Assembly (NCBI GenBank): GCA_934167755.1
Contig: CAKPLT010000001.1
Location: 62,001 to 126,000 of the forward strand
DNA from: an uncultured Clostridia bacterium
GTDB lineage: Bacteria; Bacillota; Clostridia; TANB77; CAG-508
Direction of reading: 5' to 3'
DNA length: 64,000 nt
Positions 17,768 to 26,797 of the stretch are shown here, in pieces. The stretch's first letter is position 1. Every line of letters starts with the position of its first letter. Made by a program: the position numbers and the translations under genes. The notes under the pieces are model-generated. The model saw only the letters and a program-made list of their open reading frames with translations. It did not search any database and was not told the origin of the DNA.

Positions 17768-18205
17768 ATGGTTGTTAAGAATGAAATAGATAAATTATGC
17801 TGCTTTTATGTGAGTGATTTTCATTTAGAAATGATTTTATTACCATATATAAATAAAAAAATGAATGAAAAAATTATAATAAAAACAGATAAGAATTTGA
17901 GAGATACTATAGAAACATTAATTACAAAAATGAATTTAAGTGAAAAAAACAAAGAAAAAATATTGAAACTTGGATGGAACATTGAAGAAAATGAAAAAAT
18001 AGAAAATAAATCAAATATTATAATAATAGGAAATAAAGAATATATTAAAGAAGAAAATGAAAAAGTAAGAAAATCTAATATAAGAGATGTAACTGTTATA
18101 GATTGCTATTATTTTGAAGACATCAAAGAAGAAATAAGCACAATAATGATGAATTATAGACAGAGTCTAAATACATTAGGCATAGATGAGATAGAAAGCA
18201 AATAA
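17768..18205 (+). CDS. Conserved hypothetical protein of clostridial type
   Basis: The protein has 145 residues from the ATG at 17768, about 10 bp after GGAAGGG. The ATG at 17759 abuts that site directly and is less likely. There is no signal or membrane segment. The N-terminus (LCCFYVSDFHLEMILLPYINKKM) is followed by alternating helix and strand with NIIIIGNKEYI and VTVIDCYYFEDI, then a helical C-terminus. It looks like a small alpha/beta cytoplasmic protein. I have no function to offer. Confidence 0.65.
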   Translation: MVVKNEIDKLCCFYVSDFHLEMILLPYINKKMNEKIIIKTDKNLRDTIETLITKMNLSEKNKEKILKLGWNIEENEKIENKSNIIIIGNKEYIKEENEKVRKSNIRDVTVIDCYYFEDIKEEISTIMMNYRQSLNTLGIDEIESK

Positions 18206-18332
18206 AAAAGTTGAACTTAAAGTAGAATAGTGATAAAATTCTAAATATATAAAAACTTTTTGAATAAACTATTGAAAAAATTTTTAAAATAGTATATATA
18301 GTATAATATGAAACAAGAAAGGAAGTATACAA

Positions 18333-19577
18333 ATGGATGAAAATTTAGAGACTATTCGAAAAACTTTAAAAAAATATTCGCAAGAACATTTATTAAACGA
18401 ATACGAAAGATTAGATGAAACAAAACAAAAGCAATTATTAGAGCAAATCAAAAATACCGATTTTGAATTAATAAATAACTTATATAATAATACTACAAAA
18501 AAAGAAGAAGAAAAACAAGACTCAAAAATAACACCAATTGAATATTTGGACAAAGACAAGCTAAATGGCTATTATAAAAGTTTTCAAGAAACAGGAGAAA
18601 AGGCAATAAGAGCTGGAAAATTGGCTACCGTAACAATGGCAGGAGGACAGGGTACAAGACTTGGACACAAAGGTCCCAAAGGAACATTTGATATTGGACT
18701 AGAATCACATAAATCACTTTTTGAATTACTTAGTGATTCTTTAAAAACACAAGGAAGAAAATATGATGTAATAATCCCTTGGTTTATAATGACTAGTGAA
18801 GAAAACAATGATGATACAATAAACTTTTTTGCAAAACATAGATACTTTGGATATGAGAAAGATAAAAATATATTTTTCTTTAAACAAAGTGAATTACCAA
18901 TGGTAGATACTGAAGGAAAAATATTAATTGGAGAAGATGGTCTTATAAAAGAAGCTGCTGATGGACATGGTGGAATATATGAAGCTCTTGTAAAAAATGG
19001 AATGACAAAGAAAATGAGAGAGTTAGGAATTGAATGGCTATTCATAGGGGGGGTAGATAACTGTTTAGTAAAAATGGTTGATCCAATACTTATGGGAATT
19101 GCAATTCAAAAAAATGTTACAGCTGCTGGGAAATCTGTAGTAAAGGCAAATCCACAAGAAAAAGTTGGAGTATTTTGTAAGAAAAATGGCAAACCATCAG
19201 TTGTAGAATATACAGAAATTCCAAAAGAAATGGCAGAAGCTAGAGACGAAAGAGGAGAGTTAATATATGGTGAATCTCATATTTTATGCAATTTGTTTAA
19301 CATAGATGCAGTTGAAAGAATGGGAAACAAACCATTACCTTATCATTCAGCATTTAAAAAAGCAACATATATAGATAAAGATGGAAATAAAATAGTACCA
19401 GATGGACCAAATGCATATAAATTTGAAGCTTTTTTATTTGATGCGTTTGGAGAATTAGATGATATGGCTATTTTAAGAGTAAAAAGAGAGGAAGAATTTG
19501 CTCCTGTAAAAAATGCGGCAGGGGTTGATAGCCCAGAAACTGCAAGAGAGCTATATAGAAAATTCTATCAGTTATAA
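18333..19577 (+). CDS. UTP--hexose-1-phosphate uridylyltransferase, UAP/AGX type
   Basis: Nucleotidyltransferase of the eukaryote-like UDPGP family, 414 residues. LATVTMAGGQGTRLGHKGPKG near 92 is the nucleotide-binding signature. Other landmarks are IPWFIMTSEENNDDT, FFKQSELPMVD, ADGHGGIYEAL, LFIGGVDNCLVKMVDP and a C-terminal REEEFAPVKNA. The likely product is UDP-GlcNAc (or a related UDP-sugar) from sugar-1-phosphate and UTP. The phosphohexomutase gene follows, so the two could act in sequence in cell-wall precursor supply. GAAAGGAAG precedes the ATG. Confidence 0.85.
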   Translation: MDENLETIRKTLKKYSQEHLLNEYERLDETKQKQLLEQIKNTDFELINNLYNNTTKKEEEKQDSKITPIEYLDKDKLNGYYKSFQETGEKAIRAGKLATVTMAGGQGTRLGHKGPKGTFDIGLESHKSLFELLSDSLKTQGRKYDVIIPWFIMTSEENNDDTINFFAKHRYFGYEKDKNIFFFKQSELPMVDTEGKILIGEDGLIKEAADGHGGIYEALVKNGMTKKMRELGIEWLFIGGVDNCLVKMVDPILMGIAIQKNVTAAGKSVVKANPQEKVGVFCKKNGKPSVVEYTEIPKEMAEARDERGELIYGESHILCNLFNIDAVERMGNKPLPYHSAFKKATYIDKDGNKIVPDGPNAYKFEAFLFDAFGELDDMAILRVKREEEFAPVKNAAGVDSPETARELYRKFYQL

Positions 19578-19591
19578 TAGTATATAAAAAT

Positions 19592-19622
19592 AACTGCTGG
19601 TGCAAAAATCAGCAGTTTTTTT
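19592..19622 (+). terminator. Terminator after the pyrophosphorylase gene
   Basis: AACTGCTG / CAGCAGTT stem with a 10-nt loop and a T tract, 14 bp after the stop. Confidence 0.85.
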
Positions 19623-19632
19623 GTTTAAAAAA

Positions 19633-19661
19633 GGAAATTACGTACCCGGTCCCAAATTTCC
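19633..19661. repeat. REP-like hairpin, GTACCCGGTCCC type
   Basis: GGAAATT and AATTTCC flank a loop containing GTACCCGGTCCC. The 17-mer GTACCCGGTCCCAAATT (19642-19658) is identical to 55205-55221, the right end of the long palindrome after minC. It sits immediately upstream of the ribosome site of the phosphohexomutase gene. Confidence 0.65.
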
Positions 19662-19680
19662 AAAAGAAAGGATGAGATAT

Positions 19681-21411
19681 ATGAATTATAAAGAAGAATA
19701 TAAAAGATGGTGTGAAGACCCAAGTTTTGATGAAGAAACAAAAAAAGAATTATTAGGTATTAAATATGATGAAGAAGAAATAAAAGACAGATTTTACAAA
19801 GAGTTAGAGTTTGGAACAGCTGGACTTCGTGGAGTTATTGGAATGGGAACCAATAGAATGAATAAATATACAGTAGGTAAAGCAACACAAGGTTTAGCAA
19901 ATTACATATTAGAGCAGGGAACACAAGACAAGGGAGTTGCAATAAGCTATGATTCAAGAAGAATGTCTGATGAGTTTAGTTTACAAACAGCCTTAATATT
20001 AAATGCAAATGGAATAAAAACATATTTATTTGAAAGTTTAAGACCGGTTCCTGAATTATCATTTGCTGTAAGAGAATTAGGCGCAACTGCTGGAATTATG
20101 ATTACAGCTAGCCATAATCCTCCTAAATACAACGGATATAAGGTTTACTGGGATGATGGTTCTCAAATTGTTGCACCAAGGGATAAAGATATTATTAATA
20201 AAGTAAGAAGTATTAAAGATTTTAATGAGATAAAAACAATTAGTAAAGAAGAAGCTATCCAAAAAGGATTGTTTAAAGTTGTTGTAAAAGATATGGATGA
20301 TAAATATATTGAAACTTTAAAAAGCAAAATACTAAATCCTGAAATTGTTAGGAAGCAAGGAAAAGATTTAAAAATTGTTTATACACCATTACATGGAACA
20401 GGAAATACAATTGCTGAAAGATTATTAAATGAATTAGGATTTAAAAATGTTTATGTTGTTCCAGAACAAGCTAAACCAGACGGGAATTTCCCAACAGTAG
20501 ATTATCCAAATCCAGAGGATAAAAAAGCATTTAAATTAGCATTAGAATTAGCAAAAAAGGTTGATGCAGATGTTGTTTTAGCAACTGATCCTGATGCAGA
20601 TAGGTTGGGAATTTATGCAAAAGATATAAAAACAGGTGAATATATGCCATATACAGGAAATATGTCTGCATTATTAATTGCAGAATATAGAATTTCTCAA
20701 ATGAATGAAAAGGGGATTTTACCAAAGGATGGAATGTTTATAACAACAATTGTTTCATCAGACTTAGCAAAAGCTATTGCTGCAAATTATAATTTAGAAT
20801 GTATAGAGGTTTTAACGGGATTTAAAAATATTGGAGCCGTAATGAAAAAAGCAGAAGAAAATCATGATAAAACATATGTGTTTGGATTTGAAGAGAGTTA
20901 TGGTTGCTTAATTGGAGACTATGCAAGAGATAAAGATGGAATTGCAGCTGTTATGTCTTTATGTGAGGCTGCAGCATATTATAGATCTAAAGGAATTACT
21001 TTATGGGATCAAATGAATAATATTTATGAAAAATATGGATATTACAAAGAAGACCAAGTTTCAATAGTTTTAGAAGGTGCTGAAGGTGCTGAAAAAATAA
21101 AAGAAATGATGACTGATATGAGAAATAAAAATGTAGAACAGATTGGTAAATATAAAGTATTATGTTTTAAAGATGTTGATAATGATTATGTAAAAGATAT
21201 GATTACTGGTGAAGAGGGAAAAACAGGATTACCAAAATCAAATGTATTATATTATCAATTGGAAAATAATTCATGGTGTTGCGTTCGTCCATCTGGAACA
21301 GAGCCTAAAATTAAACTTTATTTTGGAGTTAAAGGTGAATGTGAAAAATGTGCAACTGAAGAATTAGAAGCATTGAAAGAGGCTATGGTTAAGTTGGTTC
21401 GCGGAGAATAA
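19681..21411 (+). CDS. Phosphoglucomutase/phosphomannomutase family (PgcA-like)
   Basis: Alpha-D-phosphohexomutase interconverting hexose-6- and hexose-1-phosphates, 576 residues. The four family loops are present: the active-site serine loop TASHNPPKYNGYKVYWDDG near 142, the metal loop ATDPDADRLG near 301, the sugar loop GFEESYG near 402 and the phosphate loop RPSGTEPKIKLYF near 538. The ATG at 19681 follows GAAAGG; upstream in-frame codons run through the REP hairpin and are not coding. It probably feeds the upstream UDP-sugar pyrophosphorylase. Confidence 0.92.
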   Translation: MNYKEEYKRWCEDPSFDEETKKELLGIKYDEEEIKDRFYKELEFGTAGLRGVIGMGTNRMNKYTVGKATQGLANYILEQGTQDKGVAISYDSRRMSDEFSLQTALILNANGIKTYLFESLRPVPELSFAVRELGATAGIMITASHNPPKYNGYKVYWDDGSQIVAPRDKDIINKVRSIKDFNEIKTISKEEAIQKGLFKVVVKDMDDKYIETLKSKILNPEIVRKQGKDLKIVYTPLHGTGNTIAERLLNELGFKNVYVVPEQAKPDGNFPTVDYPNPEDKKAFKLALELAKKVDADVVLATDPDADRLGIYAKDIKTGEYMPYTGNMSALLIAEYRISQMNEKGILPKDGMFITTIVSSDLAKAIAANYNLECIEVLTGFKNIGAVMKKAEENHDKTYVFGFEESYGCLIGDYARDKDGIAAVMSLCEAAAYYRSKGITLWDQMNNIYEKYGYYKEDQVSIVLEGAEGAEKIKEMMTDMRNKNVEQIGKYKVLCFKDVDNDYVKDMITGEEGKTGLPKSNVLYYQLENNSWCCVRPSGTEPKIKLYFGVKGECEKCATEELEALKEAMVKLVRGE

Positions 21412-21416
21412 TTAAA

Positions 21417-21466
21417 AAATACACTTTTTTGAATGCTATTAAGCAGTTTTTAAAAGTGTATTTTTA
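21417..21466. terminator. Terminator between convergent genes
   Basis: AAATACACTTTT pairs with AAAAGTGTATTT across a 23-nt loop, followed by T residues. The A-rich left side allows use from both directions (phosphohexomutase and ttcA-like). Confidence 0.75.
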
Positions 21467-21473
21467 TAATATT

Positions 21474-22184
21474 TTATATATTTTTCCATTCATCTAAATT
21501 TCTGGAGATGGCGCCAAATAAATTGGCTTTAATAGTAGGAATATCTTTTTGCCACATAAATATTTGTTCTTTCATATCTTCTCTTTTTGTATGCTCATCC
21601 ATAGGACAAACCTTAGGCATTACTTTTTTATTATGTTTTTTAACATATCTTCTTGTATCTTTTTCACTAAGTAAAATTAGGGGTCTAATTAATGTTATTT
21701 TTGTTCTGTCCATATAACTTTTTGGAGCAAATGTTGATATGCTTCCTGTATATAATAAATTTAATAAAAATGTTTCTAATACATCATCCATATTATGTCC
21801 AAGTGCAATTTTATTACATCCTTCTCGTATTGCTACACTATTTATTATTCCCCTACGCAAGTTAGCACATAATGAACATGGATTTTTTTCTTTTCTTACA
21901 TTAAAAACTATTTCTTTTATATTGCTATTTTCAATAAATAAAGGAACTTCAATTTCATCGCAATTTTTTTGCAAGAGTTCGGTATCAAAGAATTCAAAAC
22001 CTGGATTTATTGATATTGCAATTAAATCAAAATGTTTTGGGTAAAATCTTTGCAATGCTTTTAGTCCATTTAAAAGTGTAATTGAATCTTTTCCGCCTGA
22101 TAAGCATACGGCTATTTTATCTCCTTCATCTATCATATGATATTCTTCTATAGCTTTTCTCATTTTGCTTAATATTTGTTGCAT
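21474..22184 (-). CDS. TtcA-family tRNA thiolation protein
   Basis: PP-loop ATPase of the TtcA/TtuA type, which thiolates tRNA, 236 residues. The PP-loop is CLSGGKDSITLL (SGGKDS at about 29-34). A cysteine pair, PCSLCANLRRG, and a further cysteine in KVCPMDEHTKRED could bind an Fe-S cluster. ALGHNMDDVLETFLLNLLY is the conserved helical motif. GAAAGGAAATTTTTAT precedes the ATG on the minus strand. TtcA (2-thiocytidine-32) is the best-known member, but the exact target here is inferred. The tRNA-Arg and tadA lie next to it. Confidence 0.82.
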   Translation of the reverse strand: MQQILSKMRKAIEEYHMIDEGDKIAVCLSGGKDSITLLNGLKALQRFYPKHFDLIAISINPGFEFFDTELLQKNCDEIEVPLFIENSNIKEIVFNVRKEKNPCSLCANLRRGIINSVAIREGCNKIALGHNMDDVLETFLLNLLYTGSISTFAPKSYMDRTKITLIRPLILLSEKDTRRYVKKHNKKVMPKVCPMDEHTKREDMKEQIFMWQKDIPTIKANLFGAISRNLDEWKNI

Positions 22185-22359
22185 ATAAAAATTTCCTTTC
22201 TAATACATAAACTAAATTTATTATAACATATATGTCAAGAGTTATAGAATAAAGACATGAATAATTTTTTAAAAATTTTATTCTGTGCATATTCTAGACA
22301 TAGTAAAAATATATTGCTTTTTTGAAGTGAGTGTATTATAATAGGTATATAATTTTTAT

Positions 22360-22438
22360 GTCCTCGTAGCTCAGTTGGATAGAGCGCGGACCTCCTAAGT
22401 CCGGTCTTGCGGTGGTTCAATTCCACTCGGGGACACCA
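22360..22438 (+). tRNA. tRNA-Arg (anticodon CCU)
   Basis: Full cloverleaf. The acceptor GTCCTCG pairs with CGGGGAC, the D arm carries AGCTCAGTTGGATAGAGC, the anticodon stem CGGAC/GTCCG holds the loop CTCCTAA (anticodon CCU, reads AGG), the T arm has GGTGG-TTCAATT-CCACT, then discriminator A and an encoded CCA end (22436-22438). It lies 22 bp before tadA. Confidence 0.95.
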
Positions 22439-22459
22439 ATTTTATAATTAGGAGCATAA

Positions 22460-22927
22460 ATGGAACAAAAAGAATATTATATGAAACAAGCACTAAAAGA
22501 AGCAGAAAAAGCATACAAAAAATTAGAAGTACCAGTAGGTGCAATAATAGTGAAAGACGGAGAAATAATAGCAAAAGCACACAATCAAAAAGAAACAAAA
22601 ACAGACACAACAAAACATGCAGAAATTTTAGCAATACAAAAAGCAAGCAAAAAATTAAAATCGTGGAGACTAATAGATTGTGAAATGTATGTAACTTTGG
22701 AACCATGTTCAATGTGTGCAGGTGCAATAATAAATTCAAGAATAAAAAAAGTATATATTGGAGCAAAAGATGAGAAAACAGGAGCCGTAGGCTCTGTATT
22801 AAATTTATTTAATGATTATACATTTAATCATAAAGTAGAATCAGAAACAGGAATTATGGAAAAAGAATGTCAAGAAATTTTGACACAATTTTTTAAGGAA
22901 TTAAGAAAGATAAAAAAAAATAAATAA
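22460..22927 (+). CDS. tadA: tRNA adenosine(34) deaminase TadA
   Basis: Zinc deaminase that converts A34 of tRNA-Arg(ACG) to inosine, 155 residues. Zinc and catalytic motifs are H53-A-E55 (KHAEILAI) and PCSMC with C83 and C86. The N-terminal helix MKQALKEAEKAYKKLEVPVGAIIV is typical. ATTAGGAGCATAA precedes the ATG. It sits directly after a tRNA-Arg gene. Confidence 0.93.
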   Translation: MEQKEYYMKQALKEAEKAYKKLEVPVGAIIVKDGEIIAKAHNQKETKTDTTKHAEILAIQKASKKLKSWRLIDCEMYVTLEPCSMCAGAIINSRIKKVYIGAKDEKTGAVGSVLNLFNDYTFNHKVESETGIMEKECQEILTQFFKELRKIKKNK

Positions 22928-22963
22928 ATTTAATATAACCCTAATTAATTCAAGGAGGGAAAG

Positions 22964-23707
22964 ATGTATAGAAATGTTAAACAAAAAATTTTTCATAGTG
23001 TAATTATTAGTGTTATAATAATTGCAATTTTATGTGTTGGAGGAATGTTTATATTAAGATATCAAGTTGAAGGTGAATCAAATATGCCATTTAAAATTAA
23101 TAAAATTTCTATAATAGAAAGTGTAGAAGGAATGGAAAATGAAGGTTCAAATGAAAAATGGAATTTTAATGTTAATCAAAATAATGATATATATATATAT
23201 ATAGAAAAAAATTCAGCATATGGAAAAACAGAAATAATAGATTCTGTTGATATAAAAAATATAAATATAACTAGAACAAAAGAATTAGGAGATGTAAAAT
23301 TTTATAGACCTATAGTAGATGAAAAAAGAATGTTTAATAATTTGCCGGAAAATGAAATAACAGAAATTACATATACTGGTGAATTAGAATCAAATATAAA
23401 AGAAGAAAAAATTTCTAACCAAGGTGGAATTGTAGCATTTAGATATGGTATTAATAATATATCAAAATATGTTTCGGAAAATGATGAACAAATTGACCAT
23501 AGTCAATTATTAAAACTAACCAATATTACGCAAGAAGACTTACAGGCAAATTTGACATTTGATATTATAATAAATTTAAATAGTGGGAAAAAATATCAAG
23601 CACCAATTAGTTTAGACATTCCAACAGATGAAATAATTGAAAAAGGAACAGTTGGGATAGATAAAACAGACTTACAAAATATAATTTTTAAAAGGATAGA
23701 AAATTAA
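22964..23707 (+). CDS. Membrane-anchored extracytoplasmic protein, unknown
   Basis: The protein has 247 residues with one N-terminal transmembrane helix (about 12-32) and a long exported domain rich in beta-strand-like alternation. Landmarks are KINKISIIESVEG, DIYIYIEKNSAYGKTEIID and FDIIINLNSGKKYQAPISLDIP. Neither enzyme motifs nor cysteines suited to a catalytic site are visible. CAAGGAGGGAAAG precedes the ATG. It lies between tadA and the SRP RNA-dnaX cluster. Function not assigned. Confidence 0.65.
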   Translation: MYRNVKQKIFHSVIISVIIIAILCVGGMFILRYQVEGESNMPFKINKISIIESVEGMENEGSNEKWNFNVNQNNDIYIYIEKNSAYGKTEIIDSVDIKNINITRTKELGDVKFYRPIVDEKRMFNNLPENEITEITYTGELESNIKEEKISNQGGIVAFRYGINNISKYVSENDEQIDHSQLLKLTNITQEDLQANLTFDIIINLNSGKKYQAPISLDIPTDEIIEKGTVGIDKTDLQNIIFKRIEN

Positions 23708-23716
23708 CAAAAATAC

Positions 23717-23745
23717 TTGCAAAATTAATAAATAGAGTATATAAT
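23717..23745 (+). promoter_or_regulatory. Promoter of the SRP RNA
   Basis: TTGCAA (23717-23722), a 17-bp spacer and TATAAT (23740-23745), ending 7 bp before the mature RNA start. Confidence 0.7.
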
Positions 23746-23752
23746 ACATAAT

Positions 23753-23888
23753 GGTATGAGAATTGATCTCTGTATGGAAAGCAAACTCAATAAAAGCCTA
23801 TGAACCTTGTCAGGTCCGGAAGGAAGCAGCAATAAGTAGATACTTTTATGTGGGAATTGTTTTCCATAGAGAGATTGATATTCACACC
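23753..23888 (+). ncRNA. ffs: Signal recognition particle RNA (small, bacterial)
   Basis: RNA core of the SRP, which targets membrane proteins with Ffh. The conserved apical domain GTCAGGTCCGGAAGGAAGCAG (GGAA tetraloop and asymmetric internal loop) lies at about 23809-23830. The 5' and 3' parts pair along their length, for example GATCTCTGTATGGAAAGCAA with TTGTTTTCCATAGAGAGATTG. A T tract follows. The SRP RNA-dnaX-ybaB-recR order is the classical Gram-positive arrangement. Confidence 0.93.
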
Positions 23889-23928
23889 ATTTTTTAAAAT
23901 TTATGGGAATTATAAAGGATGTGAAATT

Positions 23929-25551
23929 ATGGGGTACACAGCGCTTTATAGAAAATTTAGACCACAAACATTTGAAGAAATGGTTGGGCAAGAACATATA
24001 ACAAGAACACTAAGAAATCAGATAATGGCAAACAGAGTAGGGCATGCATATTTATTTAATGGAGGAAGAGGAACAGGAAAAACGACATCAGCGAAAGTGC
24101 TGGCTCGTGCAATAAATTGCTTAAATCCGAAAGATGGAGAACCTTGTAATGAATGTGAAATTTGCAAAGCCGCATTAAATGGCTCATTAACAGACATTGT
24201 AGAAATGGATGCTGCATCAAATAACAGTGTAGAAGATATACGTTCAATAAGAGAAGAGGTTAATTTTTTACCCACAAAAGCAAAATACAGAGTATATATA
24301 ATTGATGAGGTTCATATGTTATCACAAGGCGCTTTTAATGCATTACTAAAAACATTAGAAGAACCACCTGAACATGTCAAATTTATTCTAGCAACAACTG
24401 AACCACAAAAATTACCAGCAACAATACTTTCAAGATGTCAGAGATTTGATTTTAAAAGAATTTCAAATGAAGATATAATTAAAAGACTAGAAATTGTTTG
24501 CAAAGAAAGTAATATAGAAATTACAAAACAAGCATTAAATATAATTGCTTCACTAGCAGAAGGAGCGATGAGGGATGCTTTGTCAATTCTAGAGAGATGT
24601 GTGCAAGATGGAGAAAATAATATTGATGAAGATAAAATAAAAGAACTAGTTGGAATTCCAAAAATAACTTATATACATAGCATTTCTGAGGCAATAATAG
24701 AATATAATATTGATGAAGCTATGGAAGCTGTTACAAAAGTTTTAGATGAAGGCAAAGACTTAAATAATTTATTATGGGAAATTATTAAATATATAAAAGA
24801 TATTTTAATGGTAAAAACAGGACAGAGATTGACTATTTACAATGAAACCGATTTTGAAAATTTGAAAAAATTGTCAGAGAATGTTTCAAAAGAAAGAGCA
24901 ATAAAACTAATAAGTGAATTATCAAAATTAGAAAATGATATGAGAAGTTCAACACAAAGATTAATAATATTTCAAGCAGGAATAATTAGATTATGTGATA
25001 AAGAGATATCTTCTTCATCATATGATACTAATTCAAATGATGGAAATGGAGAAATTTATGCTAGGCTTGAAAAAATAGAAAATTATTTAAGATCAGTAGG
25101 AGTTTCAAGAACACAAGCAAGTACAGTAAGAAGAACGAATGCTACAAGTGGCAGTTCAACAAGTACGACAAAAGCTAGTAATACAGATGCAATTGCTGGA
25201 ATTGGAAAAAATAAGAAACCCGCACAATATTGGAATGACATTGTAAATAATTTAAAAAAAACTGGAAAAATAATGTTATATACTAATTTACTTGAAACAA
25301 ATGCTATTGAAGTAAATGATATGACGGTAGGAATAGAATTCCCTAAGGGAATTACACCTTTTGGGAAAGCTGTTTTAGAGAAACCAGAAAATAAAATGGA
25401 AATATCAAAACAAGTTTCAGTTGCATGTGGGAAAGAAATGCAAATAAAATATATAGACTCAAAACCTCAAGAACCAGAAGAAATGAGTGAAGAACAAGAA
25501 TTATCAAATTTTGCAAATAAATTTGATATACCTTTTGATGTAATTGAGTAA
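23929..25551 (+). CDS. dnaX: DNA polymerase III subunit gamma/tau
   Basis: Clamp-loader ATPase of the replisome, 540 residues. MGYTALYRKFRPQTFEEMVGQ is the canonical N-terminus; the ATG at 23929 follows AAAGGATG, and earlier in-frame codons lie in the SRP RNA. Walker A is GGRGTGKT (45-52), the zinc module has cysteines at about 64, 73, 76 and 79, Walker B is IIDEVHML near 125, and the sensor is ILSRCQRFDF. The tau-like C-terminus has a Ser/Thr-rich linker (about 400-430). Confidence 0.95.
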   Translation: MGYTALYRKFRPQTFEEMVGQEHITRTLRNQIMANRVGHAYLFNGGRGTGKTTSAKVLARAINCLNPKDGEPCNECEICKAALNGSLTDIVEMDAASNNSVEDIRSIREEVNFLPTKAKYRVYIIDEVHMLSQGAFNALLKTLEEPPEHVKFILATTEPQKLPATILSRCQRFDFKRISNEDIIKRLEIVCKESNIEITKQALNIIASLAEGAMRDALSILERCVQDGENNIDEDKIKELVGIPKITYIHSISEAIIEYNIDEAMEAVTKVLDEGKDLNNLLWEIIKYIKDILMVKTGQRLTIYNETDFENLKKLSENVSKERAIKLISELSKLENDMRSSTQRLIIFQAGIIRLCDKEISSSSYDTNSNDGNGEIYARLEKIENYLRSVGVSRTQASTVRRTNATSGSSTSTTKASNTDAIAGIGKNKKPAQYWNDIVNNLKKTGKIMLYTNLLETNAIEVNDMTVGIEFPKGITPFGKAVLEKPENKMEISKQVSVACGKEMQIKYIDSKPQEPEEMSEEQELSNFANKFDIPFDVIE

Positions 25552-25598
25552 AAATTATTATAATTAAAATATTAGAAAAAAAGAAGGAGGAATTTAAA

Positions 25599-25943
25599 AT
25601 GGCAAAAAGAGGAGGATTCCCAGGAGGAATGGGAGGATTTGGTGGAATGAACATCAATAGTTTAATGAAAGAAGCAAAAAAAATGCAAGCAGATTTAGAA
25701 AAATCTCAAACAGAACTTGCTGCAAAAGAATTTGAGGCATCAGCAGGAGGCAATGCTGTAACAGTAAAAGTTAATGGTCAAAAACAAATATTAAGTTTAT
25801 CATTACAAAAAGAAGTTGTAGATCCTGATGATGTTGAAATGTTACAAGATTTAATTGTGACATGTTTGAACCAAGCATTTAAACAAGTTGATGATGCACA
25901 GGCTGCATCAATGGGAAAATATAATATACCAGGATTAATGTAG
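25599..25943 (+). CDS. YbaB/EbfC nucleoid-associated protein
   Basis: Small DNA-binding protein of 114 residues with a Gly/Phe-rich start (GGFPGGMGGFGGMN), then SLMKEAKKMQADLEKSQTELAAKEFEASAGG and VKVNGQKQILSLSLQ, the YbaB/EbfC signature. AGAAGGAGGAATT precedes the ATG. It is 13 bp from recR and in the usual dnaX-ybaB-recR order. Confidence 0.93.
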   Translation: MAKRGGFPGGMGGFGGMNINSLMKEAKKMQADLEKSQTELAAKEFEASAGGNAVTVKVNGQKQILSLSLQKEVVDPDDVEMLQDLIVTCLNQAFKQVDDAQAASMGKYNIPGLM

Positions 25944-25956
25944 AAAGGGGCTCTCA

Positions 25957-26550
25957 ATGTATTCACCATCAATAGAAAAATTAATACAAAGCTTTGAGAA
26001 ACTGCCAAGCATAGGAAATAAAACAGCTGCAAGATTAGCTTTTTATATATTAAATGCTTCCGAAGAAGAAACAAATGAGTTTGTTTCTTCAATTATAAAT
26101 GCTAAAAAGAATTTAAAATATTGTAGTAAATGTTTTAACATATCAGATACTGATCCATGTCCAATATGTGCAAACCCTAAAAGAGATCAAACTCAAATAT
26201 GTGTTGTGGAAGATGTTAGAGACATAGTTGCAATGGAAAGAACGCATGAATTTAAGGGAGTTTATCATGTATTGCATGGTTCAATTTCACCAATGAATGG
26301 TGTAGGACCAGATGATATAAAAATAAAAGAATTGCTTGCGCGTCTTATGGATGGACAAGTTAAAGAAGTAATACTTGCAACAAATCCTAGAGTTGAGGGA
26401 GAAGCTACTGCAATGTATTTATCTAAATTAATTAAACCTTTAGGAATTAAGGCAACAAGAATTGCTCACGGTATTCCTGTTGGGGGAGATTTAGAATATA
26501 CTGATGAAATTACTCTTACTAAGGCTCTTGAAGGAAGAAGAGAACTATAA
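25957..26550 (+). CDS. recR: Recombination protein RecR
   Basis: RecFOR-pathway clamp protein of 197 residues. It has a helix-hairpin-helix (FEKLPSIGNKTAARLAFYIL, about 12-31), a four-cysteine zinc finger (CSKCFN and CPICAN, about 54-72), a Toprim domain (ICVVEDVRDIVAMERT) and a C-terminal motif with THRIAHGIPVGGDLEY-like sequence. Length is normal. AGAAAGGGG precedes the ATG. Confidence 0.95.
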   Translation: MYSPSIEKLIQSFEKLPSIGNKTAARLAFYILNASEEETNEFVSSIINAKKNLKYCSKCFNISDTDPCPICANPKRDQTQICVVEDVRDIVAMERTHEFKGVYHVLHGSISPMNGVGPDDIKIKELLARLMDGQVKEVILATNPRVEGEATAMYLSKLIKPLGIKATRIAHGIPVGGDLEYTDEITLTKALEGRREL

Positions 26551-26557
26551 TAAAAAG

Positions 26558-26603
26558 AAACTTATGTAAATTTTGAAATTTAAATTTTTCATAAGTTTTT
26601 TAT
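26558..26603 (+). terminator. Terminator after recR
   Basis: AAACTTATG pairs with CATAAGTTT around a 23-nt AT-rich loop, followed by TTT. It overlaps the last codon of the small minus-strand gene. Confidence 0.65.
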
Positions 26604-26758
26604 TTTGATGCAGATATTATTCCTAAATTATCTCCTAATGCACTAAAAAATGAGGCGAGTATATCTAATTTATCTGGGTCTACTTGTTTACTTATAAATA
26701 TTGCAACAGATGCTGCAAGACCTACAAAGTCACAGCCGGAACAATTATTGCTTTTCAT
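26600..26758 (-). CDS. Small protein of 52 residues (possibly DUF6774-like)
   Basis: This short frame starts MKSNNCSGCDFVGLAASVA, continues with a helical segment (IFISKQVDPDKLDILASFFS) and ends ALGDNLGIISASK. A good AGAGGTGAT site precedes its ATG. The CxxC near the N-terminus and an aliphatic helical body resemble small clostridial proteins that I remember as DUF6774, but that link is uncertain. It is flanked by recR on one side and a strong hairpin on the other. Function unknown. Confidence 0.6.
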   Translation of the reverse strand: MKSNNCSGCDFVGLAASVAIFISKQVDPDKLDILASFFSALGDNLGIISASK

Positions 26759-26797
26759 ATAAATCACCTCTGGATATTATATGAAGTAATTTGAAAA

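Noticed and set aside
19600..19680. N-terminal extension of the phosphohexomutase through the REP hairpin
   Set aside because: The extra codons cross the terminator T tract and hairpin, have no ribosome site, and the family N-terminus aligns with the ATG at 19681.
25250..25265. A run of A residues in dnaX as a programmed frameshift site (gamma/tau)
   Set aside because: A runs are everywhere in this AT-rich genome, and I see no clear stimulatory structure or early stop that would mark a conserved short product.
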